Assembly: GCF_964340395.1 (NCBI RefSeq)
Contig: NC_135552.1
Coordinates: 25,142,181-25,206,180 of the forward strand
DNA from: Glandiceps talaboti
Taxonomy: Eukaryota; Hemichordata; Enteropneusta; Spengelidae
DNA length: 64,000 nucleotides
Direction: 5' to 3'
Of this stretch, positions 49,201 through 61,092 are shown piece by piece. Positions within the stretch are counted from its first letter, which is position 1. Every line of letters starts with the position of its first letter. The notes under the pieces were generated by a model. The model made no database searches, was not told the origin of the DNA, and saw nothing but the letters and a program-made list of their open reading frames with translations. Position numbers and translations under genes: made by a program.

Positions 49201-52200
49201 TCAAATACACTGAGTCTAATCCATCCTGTATTTCTATCTATTCTCTACTCACCAGAGGCAATTTTATCTACAAAGTCATCCTCTTCCTGTTCCTCATCAA
49301 AAATATCATTTGATTCATCCTCCTTATCCTCAGCTGTATTGTCATCCTGTTTTCGAGATTCTGTCACTGACTCATCTCCATCATTCAAATCTTCATCTTC
49401 TGATGGGTAATGTTCATGTTTAAATGGCAGTTTCTTCTTTTCATTCTTCTCCTGACATTGTTTAGCAACTTCTTCTCTCTCCTTCCTAGCAGCATCAGCT
49501 CTATTCCTTATAGCAAGCATTGCTGGAATATCAACATAGATAACACTAGTGAATGACTTGGTGTACCTAGTACTGTTACAGTTATGCATAGATACAAATG
49601 TATGTAATTTCTGTACTTTGAGTACTGGCCTGAAGTACAAATAAACTTTCAAATTATCATCAGGATACCTACCATCAAAACTAGCTTGCATTTTAGCTTT
49701 ATCTGCATCAATCCATCTCTGTCTTTCAGCTTTCTCTTCTTCTCTCCCACCTCTAGCCCTGCAAAGAATAGCAAATACTTCATATAAACATGTATCACAT
49801 GTAAGATACTACAAATAGTTTTATCAAGGTTTTACATAACAGAAATCCATGCTGCTTACAAAGTCTCTGTGGTGTGCCCTCCCAACGGTCATGCTAGTTG
49901 AGTACACTTATTATGAATGTCATCATGCTTGAATCCCATAACAAGAACATATACAATACAACTCAGATATGCAGTCAAATATGATGCAGTACTTTCAGTT
50001 TGAAATCATTTCCATATAGACAAACATGTAGATGTACAATGACTATACACTTTGTAAGTGTTCAAAGCAGCAAACATACATAGTAACCATTCATTACTCA
50101 TCACATTTACTTACCAAGCTTCAGCCAATGCTCTGTCTTTATCAAACACTGGTCTATCATCCAAGTAAACCAAGGATTTCTGAAAACAAAATTAAAAATA
50201 AATTAATCACTAAACGGTTTTGTCATTGGGTTAGACTTCTGTATGTACAATTTGGTGATTGTGTCATTGGAGCTTGTTTGAGAAAATTTGCTGAAAGTGT
50301 ATCTAGAACTTAGAAGGTAGAATTTGTTATGCAAATAACAAGTCTTTACAATTCAAATACAAAACATTATATGTAGCATAAGGTCAAAGTATACCCATTG
50401 CATCTACTTAAATGTAGCATAAGGTCAAAGTATACCCATTGCATCTACTCAAAACTCGGACTAGAGATTACTTGCCGAGTTGTTGTACTGACATATACAT
50501 ATGGTATATACTTACAATTTTGATAATTAATGTCTTTCTGTAGTTCTTGATTTTCTTTATTACAGGATTACCCATCAGATTTAACACTCTCTGTGAAATA
50601 CAAGTGTACAATAATTATTTGATTAGCTATCACAGAAGGCAAAGTAATGGAACTAATTATGAATCATATAGTGACAGTAAATAGCTTATCAACATGCACA
50701 GATGATGACAATGAATGTATGATAAAAATAACTGAATTTTTATCAATGGTCGACTGGTTTGACTCTTAGCACTTAGTATATTATTTCAGCCAACAAGAAT
50801 TCAGAAGAAAATTAGCATATGTACAACAGTAACCATGGTAATGAATGTCAGCAGCTGATGTAGTAAACTTTCACCTGATAAACTTACCAGTATAGGCATA
50901 GCAGCGAATACGTCAATTATGGCAGGATCATCCAGTTTATTATGTGAGACATCTACAACACTTATATTCTTACACTCAGTCAGATGTTGGATATCTTCAG
51001 CTGTTTTTAGGCGATTGTGTGCCATGGTTATATTACTGAGTTTGGTTAAACATGCTGCAAGTATAGAGATACATTTTTCTTAAGGTTAGTGTATGTTTAA
51101 ATCAGTATAAGTCATGGACTAGGTCACAGATATCATTTCAGATTTATAGTCATTGTGAAAATCATCTAAGTTAGATGCCGATCTTTCATAATTCTAACAA
51201 TTAAATGAGTAACCTCCATTTTGTATAAAATTACTGTTTGATAGATTATCAGTGATTTATCACTGCACTGCATTACTGAAGTGAAGTTATTTGTTTATTG
51301 TAAATGAAATTGCATCACTAAACCACTATAAACAAGTCAAATCAACAGAACAAATACAAACTTATAAATTTAACCATGATCTTTATCATCAGCACTAAGC
51401 TGTGTCTGTGATTTTGTGAAGTGTCAAATTTTCTGTTTACTCTATCAATTTGAGAGATAGTGATTTCTATTTGATTTTTTTGCAATTTCCATTTCCATTT
51501 CCATTTTGAGCGTCCTCATGAGCAACTTAAAATTTTCTAATTCTTGGTTCCCTTTCCCTCTGGTATTCTTGTACTGAATTTTATGCTCACAATTTTCATG
51601 AACTTTGTTCTACCTGTTCCTTGAATCTACACACCCACTCAATCTACAAGTACAAATCAACCACTGATATTCTAATTTATCACAGGAGAATTGAAAAGTT
51701 TGTAACTTTTTTCATATTCAAACATATAGAACAACTACCATCACTTTATTTATACTTGGTAAAAAATGCTGAAAATTAAATAATCCTACTTACACAAATT
51801 TTCAATACGTTCAATCATATTGTTGCTGAGATTAAGAGTGTCCAACACCTGAAGTGGTTCCAAATTCTCTATTTTTTCTATCAGATTTTGTTGGAGATAC
51901 AGACATTTTAATTCCTTCTGCTCAGTGAAGTTTTCAATCTTTCTAAACCCATTGCACTCTAAATAGAGACATTTCAACCCCGTGTACAGTTCCAGATTCT
52001 CTATCTTCACATAGCCTGAAAATAAATCAAATGATTACATATCAATGGTTACAACAGAGTGATGTGATGTACCAATAATATTAATTGTTCTACAACTAAT
52101 GATAAGTCAAGTACACTAAGTCTCATTCCATTGTTACCACATCATTGTGTACAATAGATAGACATAGTACACTGTGCAACATTACAACTTGCCAGGAAAA

Positions 52201-53703
52201 TTCTGATAGTGACATATTCATATAAAATAGTAACTTAAATATTAGTTCCATACTCTGATAGATCTCCAGCGTCAATTCTTAATTTAAATAATCAGTACCG
52301 TGACCAGTTTTCAAAACAAAGGTTAGATGAAGAAAAAGTACATTTCTGTAATACTAGTAGTTGTGGATTTAAACTTTAAGGTTTACACTACACTACAGCT
52401 ACTGTCATCAAAATAACACATAGGTTGCCCCCTACATGCAAATACTTTGTATTTACCTATCTCCCATAGCCATGAGAATTGGCTTGACAATGTTGTTCAC
52501 CTGAAATGCCAAACCTCCGGCAATACACTACTTCAAGTTGTGAAAATGCAAATAGTTTTAGCAACTAATGAGTCACATTAACAACAGGGTGCTGTGTTGG
52601 TTATAAATGATGTATTGGCAATGTCTGACATGCATGCTATTTCATTCAAATGGTCATCCATTAACTTTCAGTTAATATGATTGTCTATGTTTACTACAAC
52701 TCAACTACTCTGGCTTGCAAATGTCAAGTGGGGATATGATAATATCATCAGTCTACATCTCACAAAAACCCTTTGTACTTCCTTTATACTGCAGATTCCA
52801 AGCCAACAACTCTAACCATTCGCCCATCATGATTCCATATATAGATATCAAGCGAAGGCTAGTCAGGCAAACAACACTGTAAAGTCTGAATTAAGCCAAT
52901 TCCCTGGCTATTTCCTCAATTACAAATCTACTCTGCTTGTTAAGTAACATTTTAGAGTACCAGTGAATGTTCAGTATTACCATAATGATAGGTATAACCA
53001 CTTTTACACTTACCTTTATAATGGAGATACAAGACATCATTCAGGTAAGGTGTTCTATACAACTTATGCTTTACACAGATTTCCTTTATTGCTTTTTCTG
53101 TCATTCTGTTGGAAACATGAGGACAATAATTATTGTGAAATTAAGGATGATCATTTCGCAAAAAAATATTCAGTATCAAGATTATACACCGATATCAGGA
53201 AATTACAGGGTAGAAGTTAAAAACCATCATAGGATAATTATGGACATAATTCTTAAAGATATGTCTTCATACTTTGATGCTGTTAGCACTACAGGCCAGG
53301 CTGGGTACAGGAAATTATGATAACTATAACATATTTAAAATTTTGCCAAAACATAAACTCACCTTGGATATTTGGACAATTCTTCCTCTGATAATTCCTT
53401 CTTTCCTGTATTTTGCTGTGTGTCTGTTTTCTTTGCAGTTCCAGTATCTTCTATTTTTGAGACAGTACTTTCTTTATTCGTGTCACCTTTGACCTCTTCT
53501 AGAATGTTCTCACCTTCAGTGTTGGTAGTATCACAACCATCTTTAACATCAGACACTTCAACTTGTTCTCCATTGTTATCTTTTACTGGTTCTTTCTTAT
53601 CATCCTCACCAAACAGTTCTTTTTCCTTTTCTTGTTCTTCTTTTGATAATGTGTTAGTTTCAATTTGTTCATCGTCGTCTATAATTTCTATAATGGTAGG
53701 CAT
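46278..53703 (-). CDS. DNAAF1: Dynein axonemal assembly factor 1 (LRRC50), twelve coding exons
   Basis: Exons in transcript order: 53703..53363, 53105..53014, 52015..51794, 51054..50888, 50590..50516, 50179..50115, 49758..49673, 49522..49253, 48778..48669, 48102..48034, 47211..46815, 46414..46278. Phases agree throughout and give 676 aa. DNAAF1 is a cytoplasmic factor needed to preassemble ciliary dynein arms. An acidic N-terminus (1-113) leads to [10 protein letters not shown] and [18 protein letters not shown]. Leucine-rich repeats follow at about 148-270 ([52 protein letters not shown]), then a cap with [19 protein letters not shown] and [19 protein letters not shown], all strongly DNAAF1-like. 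The tail is coiled and acidic, keeps LPDLED as in human, and has six to seven [LI]IE[ED][VI] repeats in exon 11. A non-coding first exon (donor after 54280, acceptor before 53723) lies upstream. Confidence 0.96.
46815..47211 (-). repeat. DNAAF1: Repeated LIEEV-type short motif array within DNAAF1 exon 11
   Basis: The exon encodes [44 protein letters not shown] and KLVIEDI, each 13-18 residues apart. The DNA shows the same period, so it grew by unit duplication followed by divergence. Confidence 0.8.
48241..48585. mobile_element. Palindromic foldback element, about 345 bp, in DNAAF1 intron 9
   Basis: The two halves are inverted copies almost end to end. Outer arms pair as ACTACCAAAC(C/T)AGAGTGAC and on through CTATAGAGTTT. 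Inner arms (about 48353-48378 and 48428-48453) pair at about 25 of 26 positions. CTTGAA occurs just outside both ends. Confidence 0.8.
50371..50449. repeat. Two-copy 41-bp tandem duplication in DNAAF1 intron 5
   Basis: ATGTAGCATAAGGTCAAAGT and the following ATACCCATTGCATCTACT are repeated exactly once. Confidence 0.93.
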
Positions 53704-53722
53704 GTTGTTGTTTTTTCTGACA

Positions 53723-54280
53723 CCTGTAAATACTGCTTACAACAGAGAAATTTTATTAAAAGTTATGTCAAATGTGGTGAAATTTATATTTAAAACAATA
53801 TTATGACATCATGATTTGAGGGATTTTGTTGAACCAATAATAGTATACACTGTATGTAAGTTATCAACAATGAGCATAATAACAGTCACTGTGACTTGCA
53901 CACCTGTTCCTGATACTAATAATAATTTCTTCAATCGTTCGTCTGGTATCATTGATAACTCGTGAAGCAGAGATTGTAACTTTTATATATGTACAACAAA
54001 AAGTACAAACATTGGTGCTTCTCTCGAGTCAAGTGGTGGTATTTTAAAGAGTTGTGTAAGAAAATCGATTGAACTGTCAAAGGTTTACAAGCTACATATG
54101 TAGGCAATGATTGGCATTAAAAATAAAATGTTGCGATTTCAGTACTACAGTCTACAGAATAAAACAAAACAAATGAACTATACGCTACTTGGACATAGTC
54201 ATTATCTTCAATCTCAATATGTTTTTGAAGTTGATGATACAAAATATACTGAGGGACGAGAAAAACTATGCATTCTCACC
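53723..54280 (-). other. DNAAF1: DNAAF1 5'UTR intron
   Basis: On the minus strand a good donor (CGCAG|GTGAGA) follows 54280, and a good acceptor (TTTACAG) precedes 53723, 20 bp upstream of the start codon. The intron is therefore about 54279-53724. The first non-coding exon would begin near the X-box at 54356. Confidence 0.6.
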
Positions 54281-54355
54281 TGCGAAGTGTACTCCGGACT
54301 ATCGGCGACTCGGGTTTTTAAATGATCTGGCATGTCTTTCAAAAACATTCAAAAT

Positions 54356-54369
54356 GGCGCCCTAGCAAC
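54356..54369. promoter_or_regulatory. DNAAF1: RFX X-box upstream of DNAAF1
   Basis: GGCGCC CT AGCAAC fits GTNRCC-N(0-3)-RGYAAC at all but one defined base. A second AGCAAC half-site follows at 54379-54384. RFX factors drive ciliary genes, so the site fits DNAAF1. Binding is inferred. Confidence 0.55.
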
Positions 54370-54690
54370 AACACACTTAGCAACCACTTGAAAGGAACGC
54401 AAATATAATTTAAGGGTAACTAGTTAGGCCCATCATATATAATATTACACAATTTTAAACAATAAATTTATAAATTTTAATTAAATTATTACTTTCATTG
54501 CTTTTCATGAAAGCGTCTTGAATAGATTCTCTTTCAAAAGAAGTTATACATAAAAAAAACACTGGAACAAGGCCTAATACCCTTGTCATTCTTTGCCAGA
54601 GAGGGCAGTATGACGCACTCCTCCTGACTCCTGCCACTGCATGTGTCTAGCAGCTAGTTGTGTTTAGTCCCGTTATGATGGTTAACCCCC

Positions 54691-55019
54691 AATCTGATTA
54701 AAATCCGATGTAGATGTCGGCTAATCGTTCATTGCTATTTTACCTTCGTTATTTTGCCTGAATTGACCTTCTTGGTACATGTTTACATTTTTTTAGCCTG
54801 ATCGCCTCCTCTACAATCTGATTAAAATCCGATGTAGATGTCGGCTAATCGTTCATTGCTATTTAAAATTTTTACGCCTGATCGCCTCCTCCTCCTCTAG
54901 AGGAGGCGATCAGGCTAAAAAATGTAAATATGTACCAAGAAGGTCAATTCAGGCAAAATAACGAAGGTAAAATAGCAATGAACGATTAGCCGACATCTTC
55001 ATCGGATTTTAATCAGATT
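54691..55019. mobile_element. Foldback element with duplicated left arm
   Basis: The left arm 54691-54812 and the inverted right arm 54899-55019 are nearly identical over about 120 bp, both beginning AATCTGATTAAAATCCGATG. Between them lies a second, internally shortened direct copy of the left arm (about 54816-54892) lacking about 45 bp. There is no open frame. The high arm identity suggests a young insertion or recent conversion. Confidence 0.85.
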
Positions 55020-55044
55020 GTACAGTACGGCTGCCATGATGGGG

Positions 55045-55527
55045 CGCCCTCACACACAGGTCAACCCTTTCAGCACGCCTGTGTGAGGGTAGAGCGCAAA
55101 GCACTCAACAATTTGACACATTTTAGACATGTTTACTGGTATTAATAATGTATCATCCCTCAATACCAGACTCAGCAGCCAACACAATGTCCTATATGTC
55201 CCCACAATCAAATTAATGACAACGTCCAGAGCATTATTAAGACATGCTGGTGCAATCACTTTTAAGCTTACTGAAAAAGTTCGGAGTTCACTATCCTGAT
55301 AAAGGGCTTTTAAGACTAATTTTATAGAACATTAGAAGCATATTTTAAATGTTTCTGTCAGTTTTTTTTATCCCGTATTTTGTATTTGTCTTATATTTGT
55401 ATTTGTGCCTGTGTTTTACTTATCCTGTTTTGTTGCCTTTTAGAGGGCCCTGGGGAAGACTAGCTTTTAGCTAGCTATGTTATCTATATGATTTAGTCCT
55501 CTTTAAATAAATAAATAAATAAATGAG
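55045..55527 (+). mobile_element. 3' tail of a CR1/L2-like LINE
   Basis: The plus strand keeps a short frame (55130-55301) with LNTRLSSQHNVLYVPTIKL and a following RALLRHAGAITF. This resembles the C-terminus of CR1-type reverse transcriptase proteins (NTRSS...VP...T...R..GA). It is followed by an untranslated tail with GAAGACTAGCTTTTAGCTAG, TTTAGTCCTCTTTAAAT and a terminal (TAAA)n. Everything upstream in the element, including the catalytic reverse transcriptase and endonuclease, is absent, the usual 5' truncation. Family assignment is from memory of such tails. Confidence 0.6.
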
Positions 55528-55560
55528 TGAGTGAGTGGGTGGGTGGGTGAGATTGCGATT

Positions 55561-56192
55561 CACTTCGTCCCATTTTCAACTCGTCCCATTCAACTCGCCC
55601 CAATTTCAACTCGCCCCATTTTTAACTCGTCCAATTTTCAACTCGCCCCAACAACACTAGTAAACGTTTATAAATCTAAACGATACATGGACTCGAAGTA
55701 CGGGGACCGAAACATTTACATGATTTTACCTACGTAGCCAGTCGAAGCGTAGCAAATGTAACATTTCGTAGCAGAAAGTGGTGTGGCTTTTGGCTAAGTG
55801 TTTGGTAGATCTAGACCTTATACTAGCACAACAACTTTCCTCAGTCATGGAATATCACTTTTCACACTTTTAGGACTTAATGTTTACAACCCAAATAAGA
55901 AATAATAATGATAATAACCAGGGAGAATATTAGTGACTGGCATGCTTACGACTTCCGCGCGTACGGGTTTTTGAGACGTGTCTCTTCTCCCTCGTACTTC
56001 ATTAGTGGAATACGAGATACCACACACCCTCCAAACTTAGTACTACTAGATTCGATTTCATATATGCACAGGTAAATTATATTGTAAAGAGTTGGGGCGA
56101 GTTGAAAATGGGGCGAGTTGAAATTGGGGCGAGTTGAAAATTGGACGAGTTGAGTGGGACGAGTTGAAATTGGGACGAGTTGATCCGTCACC
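55561..56192. mobile_element. Foldback transposon with tandemly repeated inverted ends
   Basis: The left end (55561-55652) is about six copies of TTCAACTCGCCCCAAT-like units, and the right end (56091-56192) is the same array inverted. The 440-bp interior has no recognisable gene. The element interrupts a GAGT/GGGT microsatellite, whose remains (GGGTGAG) lie on both sides. The repeat-built inverted ends resemble Foldback-type elements. Confidence 0.75.
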
Positions 56193-56555
56193 AGTGGGTG
56201 AGTGAGTGAACTGATCTGGATGCTTTTGGGTATTCTCGACTTTTCAATGAAATTTTACTTTAAGTCACGTATGACACTAAAATCAATGCTCAAAACATTC
56301 ATTTTATAAGAGTCAGCTGATACTTGTGACTTGAACAAAACTTTTAACCAGTTTTGGCAAAACATTAATATTAGACAGGAGTTGTACCGAGACACCATAG
56401 GTATGGAAGCAGAAATGTATGTACGGTTATTGTAATTGCTGACATGTTTCATATACTTCTCACCACTGACCCGTTTGACAATATGTGAAAACCCTCTTGC
56501 TTCCAAGGGGGTATTTGTTTGTACACAAACTCAGTAGCCCCATCTGCATGCAGCA

Positions 56556-56836
56556 TGGCACTGAAAATCCTATCTGAGGTAGGATTCAGGACAGTTTGAA
56601 ACCCGTGTAGACGCAAACGCGTCCTGAAACCGTCCTGACTTACGACACCTTTGAGAGGTCTCCTGAAACCCTCCTGACTTCGTCCTATGTACTGTCAGGA
56701 CGTAAGTCAGGAGGGAACGTGCGACATCTACGCCGCAACCTTCCTACGTGTACGTGTAGACACAAATCTATCCTACCTGAGGTAGTATTTAGGACTGTCT
56801 CAGGTAAGACGACCTACGTGTAGACAGGGCCAGTGT
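56556..56836. mobile_element. Palindrome-rich repeat, possible MITE
   Basis: The region starts CACTG and ends CAGTG. CCTGAGGTAG/CTATCTGAGGTAGG blocks lie near both ends and CGTGTAGAC is repeated. Inside is a strong hairpin at about 56671-56717, CTCCTGACTT-CGTCCT against AGGACG-TAAGTCAGGAG. No clear target duplication was found. Confidence 0.5.
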
Positions 56837-56839
56837 TTC

Positions 56840-59800
56840 AAATTTAGTATTTTGGATCTCATTTTCTGTAACCCATGAGGAACACAAGTATAAACTTAGC
56901 ACATCATGTGTTGATGTTAAAGGTTATTTTTATAAAGGTTCATATACAGCCAACTAGGTCACATCCAGGGTAATTTGACACGATCAACATAATAGTACAC
57001 GCATCATTCAGCATGGTATCCACTAATTTGAATTACTGAGTTCTCAGACTGTGTGGACAGAACACATGCCAGCCAGCCAACTTACTTAATTTCTAAATGT
57101 ACCGTTTTACCAGAGGTTGTAACACTGCTATCTTCCATGTATATCCCTACAGACAATCCAAAATAAAAACAGAACAAGTGTAGGTGGAACAGGTCCCATA
57201 TTTATATCAAAAGCAATAAAAGTTTCCAAGCAGAACAGTCAACTTCTGTATTGACTCCTGAAATTATTCACGAAAAAAAAAGAGAAAGAAAAGACATACA
57301 TTTACAAGATAATACAGTACGTCAGTTTTTTTATGAATAATATTTTCAATGCATTACTGTTAGATGAATTCTCTTTATTTAGTTTCTTTGTATATATACC
57401 TACATGGACAGACATACCTAATGAAAAAGTCTATACAAGACAATTGTCAAGTTTTTGTCATTCATGGGTGCAAAGCATTTTTATTCAATACTGCACTTTT
57501 GTGCGTCATTTTTTTTTGTCCAGGAAAACACAACAAATTTTGTTGAAGCATTACTTTACATAACTGATCTATATAATGTATACTATTACTAACTCCTACG
57601 AAAGTGATTATTTTCTTCAAAATGCTAAGCAATTTTTTCCTCTAGTTTTGTTATAAACTGCCTTCAAATGATTTCTCAATGTTTCCAAGTATTGCCTTGT
57701 ACATCTGTATATGGAAGGACTGGCATATAATTTATGGTAATCAATGTTAACAATACACAGCTTTTACAATAATATTTGAATATCATTCCTACGTAGCACC
57801 CATTAAAACTCAGTAAAGTACTTCTTTGAAGGTGATAGGCTAATCTATTTGGTACGGTACCTTAGGAGTACCAGCCATATACTTTCTATTCCATTCCTCT
57901 GCCCTGCATCTCCCCAAAAATATTTCATAAATCATTGTTCCGTTTAATGTTTGGTGGGTCATCATGCATAACAGGAAAATTAAACAGGGAGGAGCTGTGA
58001 GTTTTGGTGGGTGGGGTTGGGGGATGGGGTAGTACTTTATAAGAACATATATAAATGTACAATGTGAATAGAGCAGTGGTTGAATGGAAAGTTTTTTCAA
58101 ATGTGCAATGTTAGGTTAATTTATTTACAATTGTAGTCACTACAATGTTTTAGACTGCTGAGGATTGATAACTACTGTTATATCAAGTTGTCAGCAGTTT
58201 GTACTGATATAAATTAACCAAGTTGGCAATATATAAAACTCTGCAGTACAACTATAGTGGGACATTACTTCAACATAAAATAGGGTTATGTCAATTTTAA
58301 TGTTTCACTTCATTTCATTAGTAAGGAAGGTATTTGTAGGTTTTTATTTCATTAAACTGGAAACATGTTATTGGACATGTCAGAATTCCTTGACTGGATA
58401 AGCATGCTGCTTACCACCGGTATAATCACAAGTGGTGTTTTTATAAACAGCGCCCCCAACAATCTAGTGATGTCAGATTTACCTTTCTGAAATGTGACCA
58501 CTAGAGGGGGCTATTTATCAGGGTCACTTCATGGGCCTTATCAATTTATGAATCAAATATGACTTTGTTATATTTTATCGACAGGATACACTAACAAACA
58601 CTTTGTATCAAACATGGAATGAATGGAATGAAATCTAGGGAGCTGAGGAGCAAATGAAGAGCAAAAATAGACTCCTTGCACATTACTACTAGACACATTT
58701 GAAACACTGGTACATGACATATCTTGCACTACAAATAATATAATTACAGCAATGCTACAGTTGTCATTTACAGTAATCATATGATCTGTGTCTGTTACAC
58801 CTATTGTATGTACAACACTATAAACCTGCATACCTCAATATACTCTCAAGTGGAGAGTGGTCTTCATGAAATGAGACAATACTGAAACAGATTTAGAAAT
58901 ATCAAGGAAGTCCTGACTTCCCTGTAGAATTCATCAAGGTTTAACTTCCCAATGTCATACAGTTATAATACTACACCTAGTCTGTGGCCAGACTGTTTTT
59001 CTCCCTTACAGAAGTTCAACGGTCGATCTTCGACTACAGCCATCACTTCCGATGTTTTGTCATTATCAACAGTTCTAACATCAACAGTGTTTCTTCCACA
59101 TCTGGTGTATATCTTTACTAGTAGGACTAGAGAATAGATGCACAAGTCAAGGTCATCACAAATGACAAATTAATATGATTAGAAATGCGAAGTGTACTGA
59201 GAACACACATTGCAGACATACAGGGGACCTGTTCATCAACACAGTCCAATCCATCATTCACACGACGTTCCTTGTTTTCATGTTGGGGAGGCTTGGTCAC
59301 TGCACCACAACATGAAACATGTTCCATTGTACACATACTTGTTGGGAGAAAACACCTAAGTTCATTGTTTACAGCACTGTCAACATCACAGCAAAGGGTT
59401 CATTATCTTCTTTCTTCTTCAATTAAAAAATTCAAATTCTACAAGGCTACATGTATTCAAAGCTAAGAAAACTATTCAGATTTGTTCATTCTAGACTAGA
59501 TGTGTGTATGGCCTGCTTAATGAAGAATTAAGAGTGGTTTTTTTTGTAGAAAACGATATAAAGTAAATACATGGTACATAATTAGCAGGCAGAAAGAAGT
59601 GAAATTGGAACCAAAAAAGTAGAAAACACAACAAAAAACCTTAGTTATCATCTCTTTTATACAAAGTTTACAATGCCTGCAAATATACCGACATGGATAA
59701 AAGTCACCGCGTACATTTTTTTCAAATCTTTCTGCATATTCAGAAGTTGCTTTTAGGTGCAAGATTGAAAGATACAAGAGCATCTGTTAGTTTCAGCCTG

Positions 59801-60067
59801 CTTATATTTTAAAAATTAAGAGAAATTCATACATACACAATAATCCCAATTTTGATAAGCATACGGTACATCATTTTTTTTCTGTGTACTTAACAGCTGA
59901 GACATCCAAAATTCCAAAGTATACAGAGATGGGAGGCTTGACGGAAACCTTTAACTCCATAGACAAAAAGAAAAATATTTTGTTCCCAGATTACGCGTAA
60001 CCTCAGTGGTTTTATATTTGTTTTTAAATAAAGAAAAGGAAGGTTTGTTATCTACTATATGTAGGTA
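56840..60067. other. Downstream flank and probable long 3'UTR of ARF6
   Basis: No exon recognised over 3.2 kb. Minus-strand AATAAA hexamers (57480-57485, 57374-57379) are candidate poly(A) signals. A CTCF-like site is at 58498-58511. Confidence 0.5.
58498..58511 (+). promoter_or_regulatory. CTCF-like motif
   Basis: CCACTAGAGGGGGC matches CCASYAGRKGGCRS at 13 of 14 positions. Confidence 0.4.
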
Positions 60068-61092
60068 TTATGATTTGTTATTTGAAGTCAACCATGTAAG
60101 TCCTTCGTATAGACCATCTCCTGTTGTTGCACACGATGGCTGCACATACCAATTTCGATCCCTAATTCGTGTAAGGCCAAGCTTCTCTTGAATTTCATGG
60201 GGTTTCATTGCTGAAAATAATCAAAATTGTCAATAAAAATGGGTGTGCTAGCATATTTATAGGGACAACATTTGCTACATGGTCTGTCTGTATTACTGCA
60301 TTATGCAAATACAGTAATAATATGCAAGGCATAACTACAACAACACATGGAAAAGGGTCTGCCTATATATATAATATGGTCATTTATATGCAAGGTATAA
60401 CTACAAAATACATGGAAAATGTTTGCTACATGGTCTGTTTATATCATTTCATTTATACAAATATGGTCATTTATATGCAAGGCATAACAACAAAACATGG
60501 TGCACTTGTTCGTACTCTGTATGTATGATGGTAATGTAGCTTGATACAAATGTGGACTGGGATGGGATTTGAGGCAAATAAAGCAAAGATATCACAAAAG
60601 TGTTAAACATAATCTTTGTAATCCTGATATTATGTAAATAAATATTTAGATACACAAACATTATTAAAAACTGCAGAGGTAAATATACAATACTAGGCAG
60701 ATACTCATAACAATTATGTCATTTGGAGTGAAGTGTTACATAATGTAAAAGTGCACACATGTTGAGTTTGTAGTCTGCCTTATGACTTTCTCAGAAAAAA
60801 ATATTGTTTTGTATGTATAATGTAATAAAGCAATGCAGTAGTCGGGCCTAGCCTCTCAAACAATCTAACAATATACTCATTTCTACTACTTACCATCTGG
60901 CATATCCTGTTTATTGGCAAATATTAATATAATAGCATCTCGCATTTCCCTATCATTAATAATTCGGTGAAGTTCTTGCCTAGCTTCGTCAATTCTGTCT
61001 CTGTCGGCACAGTCCACTACAAATATGAGGCCCTGTGTGCCTGTGTAATAATGCCGCCATAGCGGCCTAATTTTATCCTGCCCTCCAACATC
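60068..61092 (-). CDS. ARF6: ADP-ribosylation factor 6, last two coding exons (5' part outside window)
   Basis: Exons 61092..60894 and 60210..60068 encode about 113 residues from [20 protein letters not shown] to the stop. They include the G3 motif (DVGGQ), G4 (NKQD) and G5 (SCATTG). [20 protein letters not shown] and [20 protein letters not shown] are ARF6-specific and nearly identical to human; the end is TSNNKS where human has TSNYKS. ARF6 is a membrane-bound small GTPase controlling endosome recycling and cortical actin. The first 63 or so codons, with the myristoylated N-terminus, P-loop and switch I, were not found in the remaining 2.9 kb. They must lie to the right of the window, beyond an intron placed directly before DVGG. 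Vertebrate ARF6 coding sequence is intronless, so the structure differs. Confidence 0.95.
60255..60520. repeat. Imperfect tandem repeat in ARF6 intron
   Basis: ATATGCAAGGCATAACTAC and CTACATGGTCTGT blocks recur two to three times in an irregular 80-150 bp arrangement. Confidence 0.7.

Noticed and set aside
52963-53320. Plus-strand open frames opposite DNAAF1 exon 2
   Set aside because: Antisense shadows; the minus strand encodes the conserved [11 protein letters not shown]...LYLHYKG exon with good splice sites.
53372-53806. 144-codon Ser/Phe-rich plus-strand frame
   Set aside because: Antisense of the acidic, lysine-rich first coding exon of DNAAF1.
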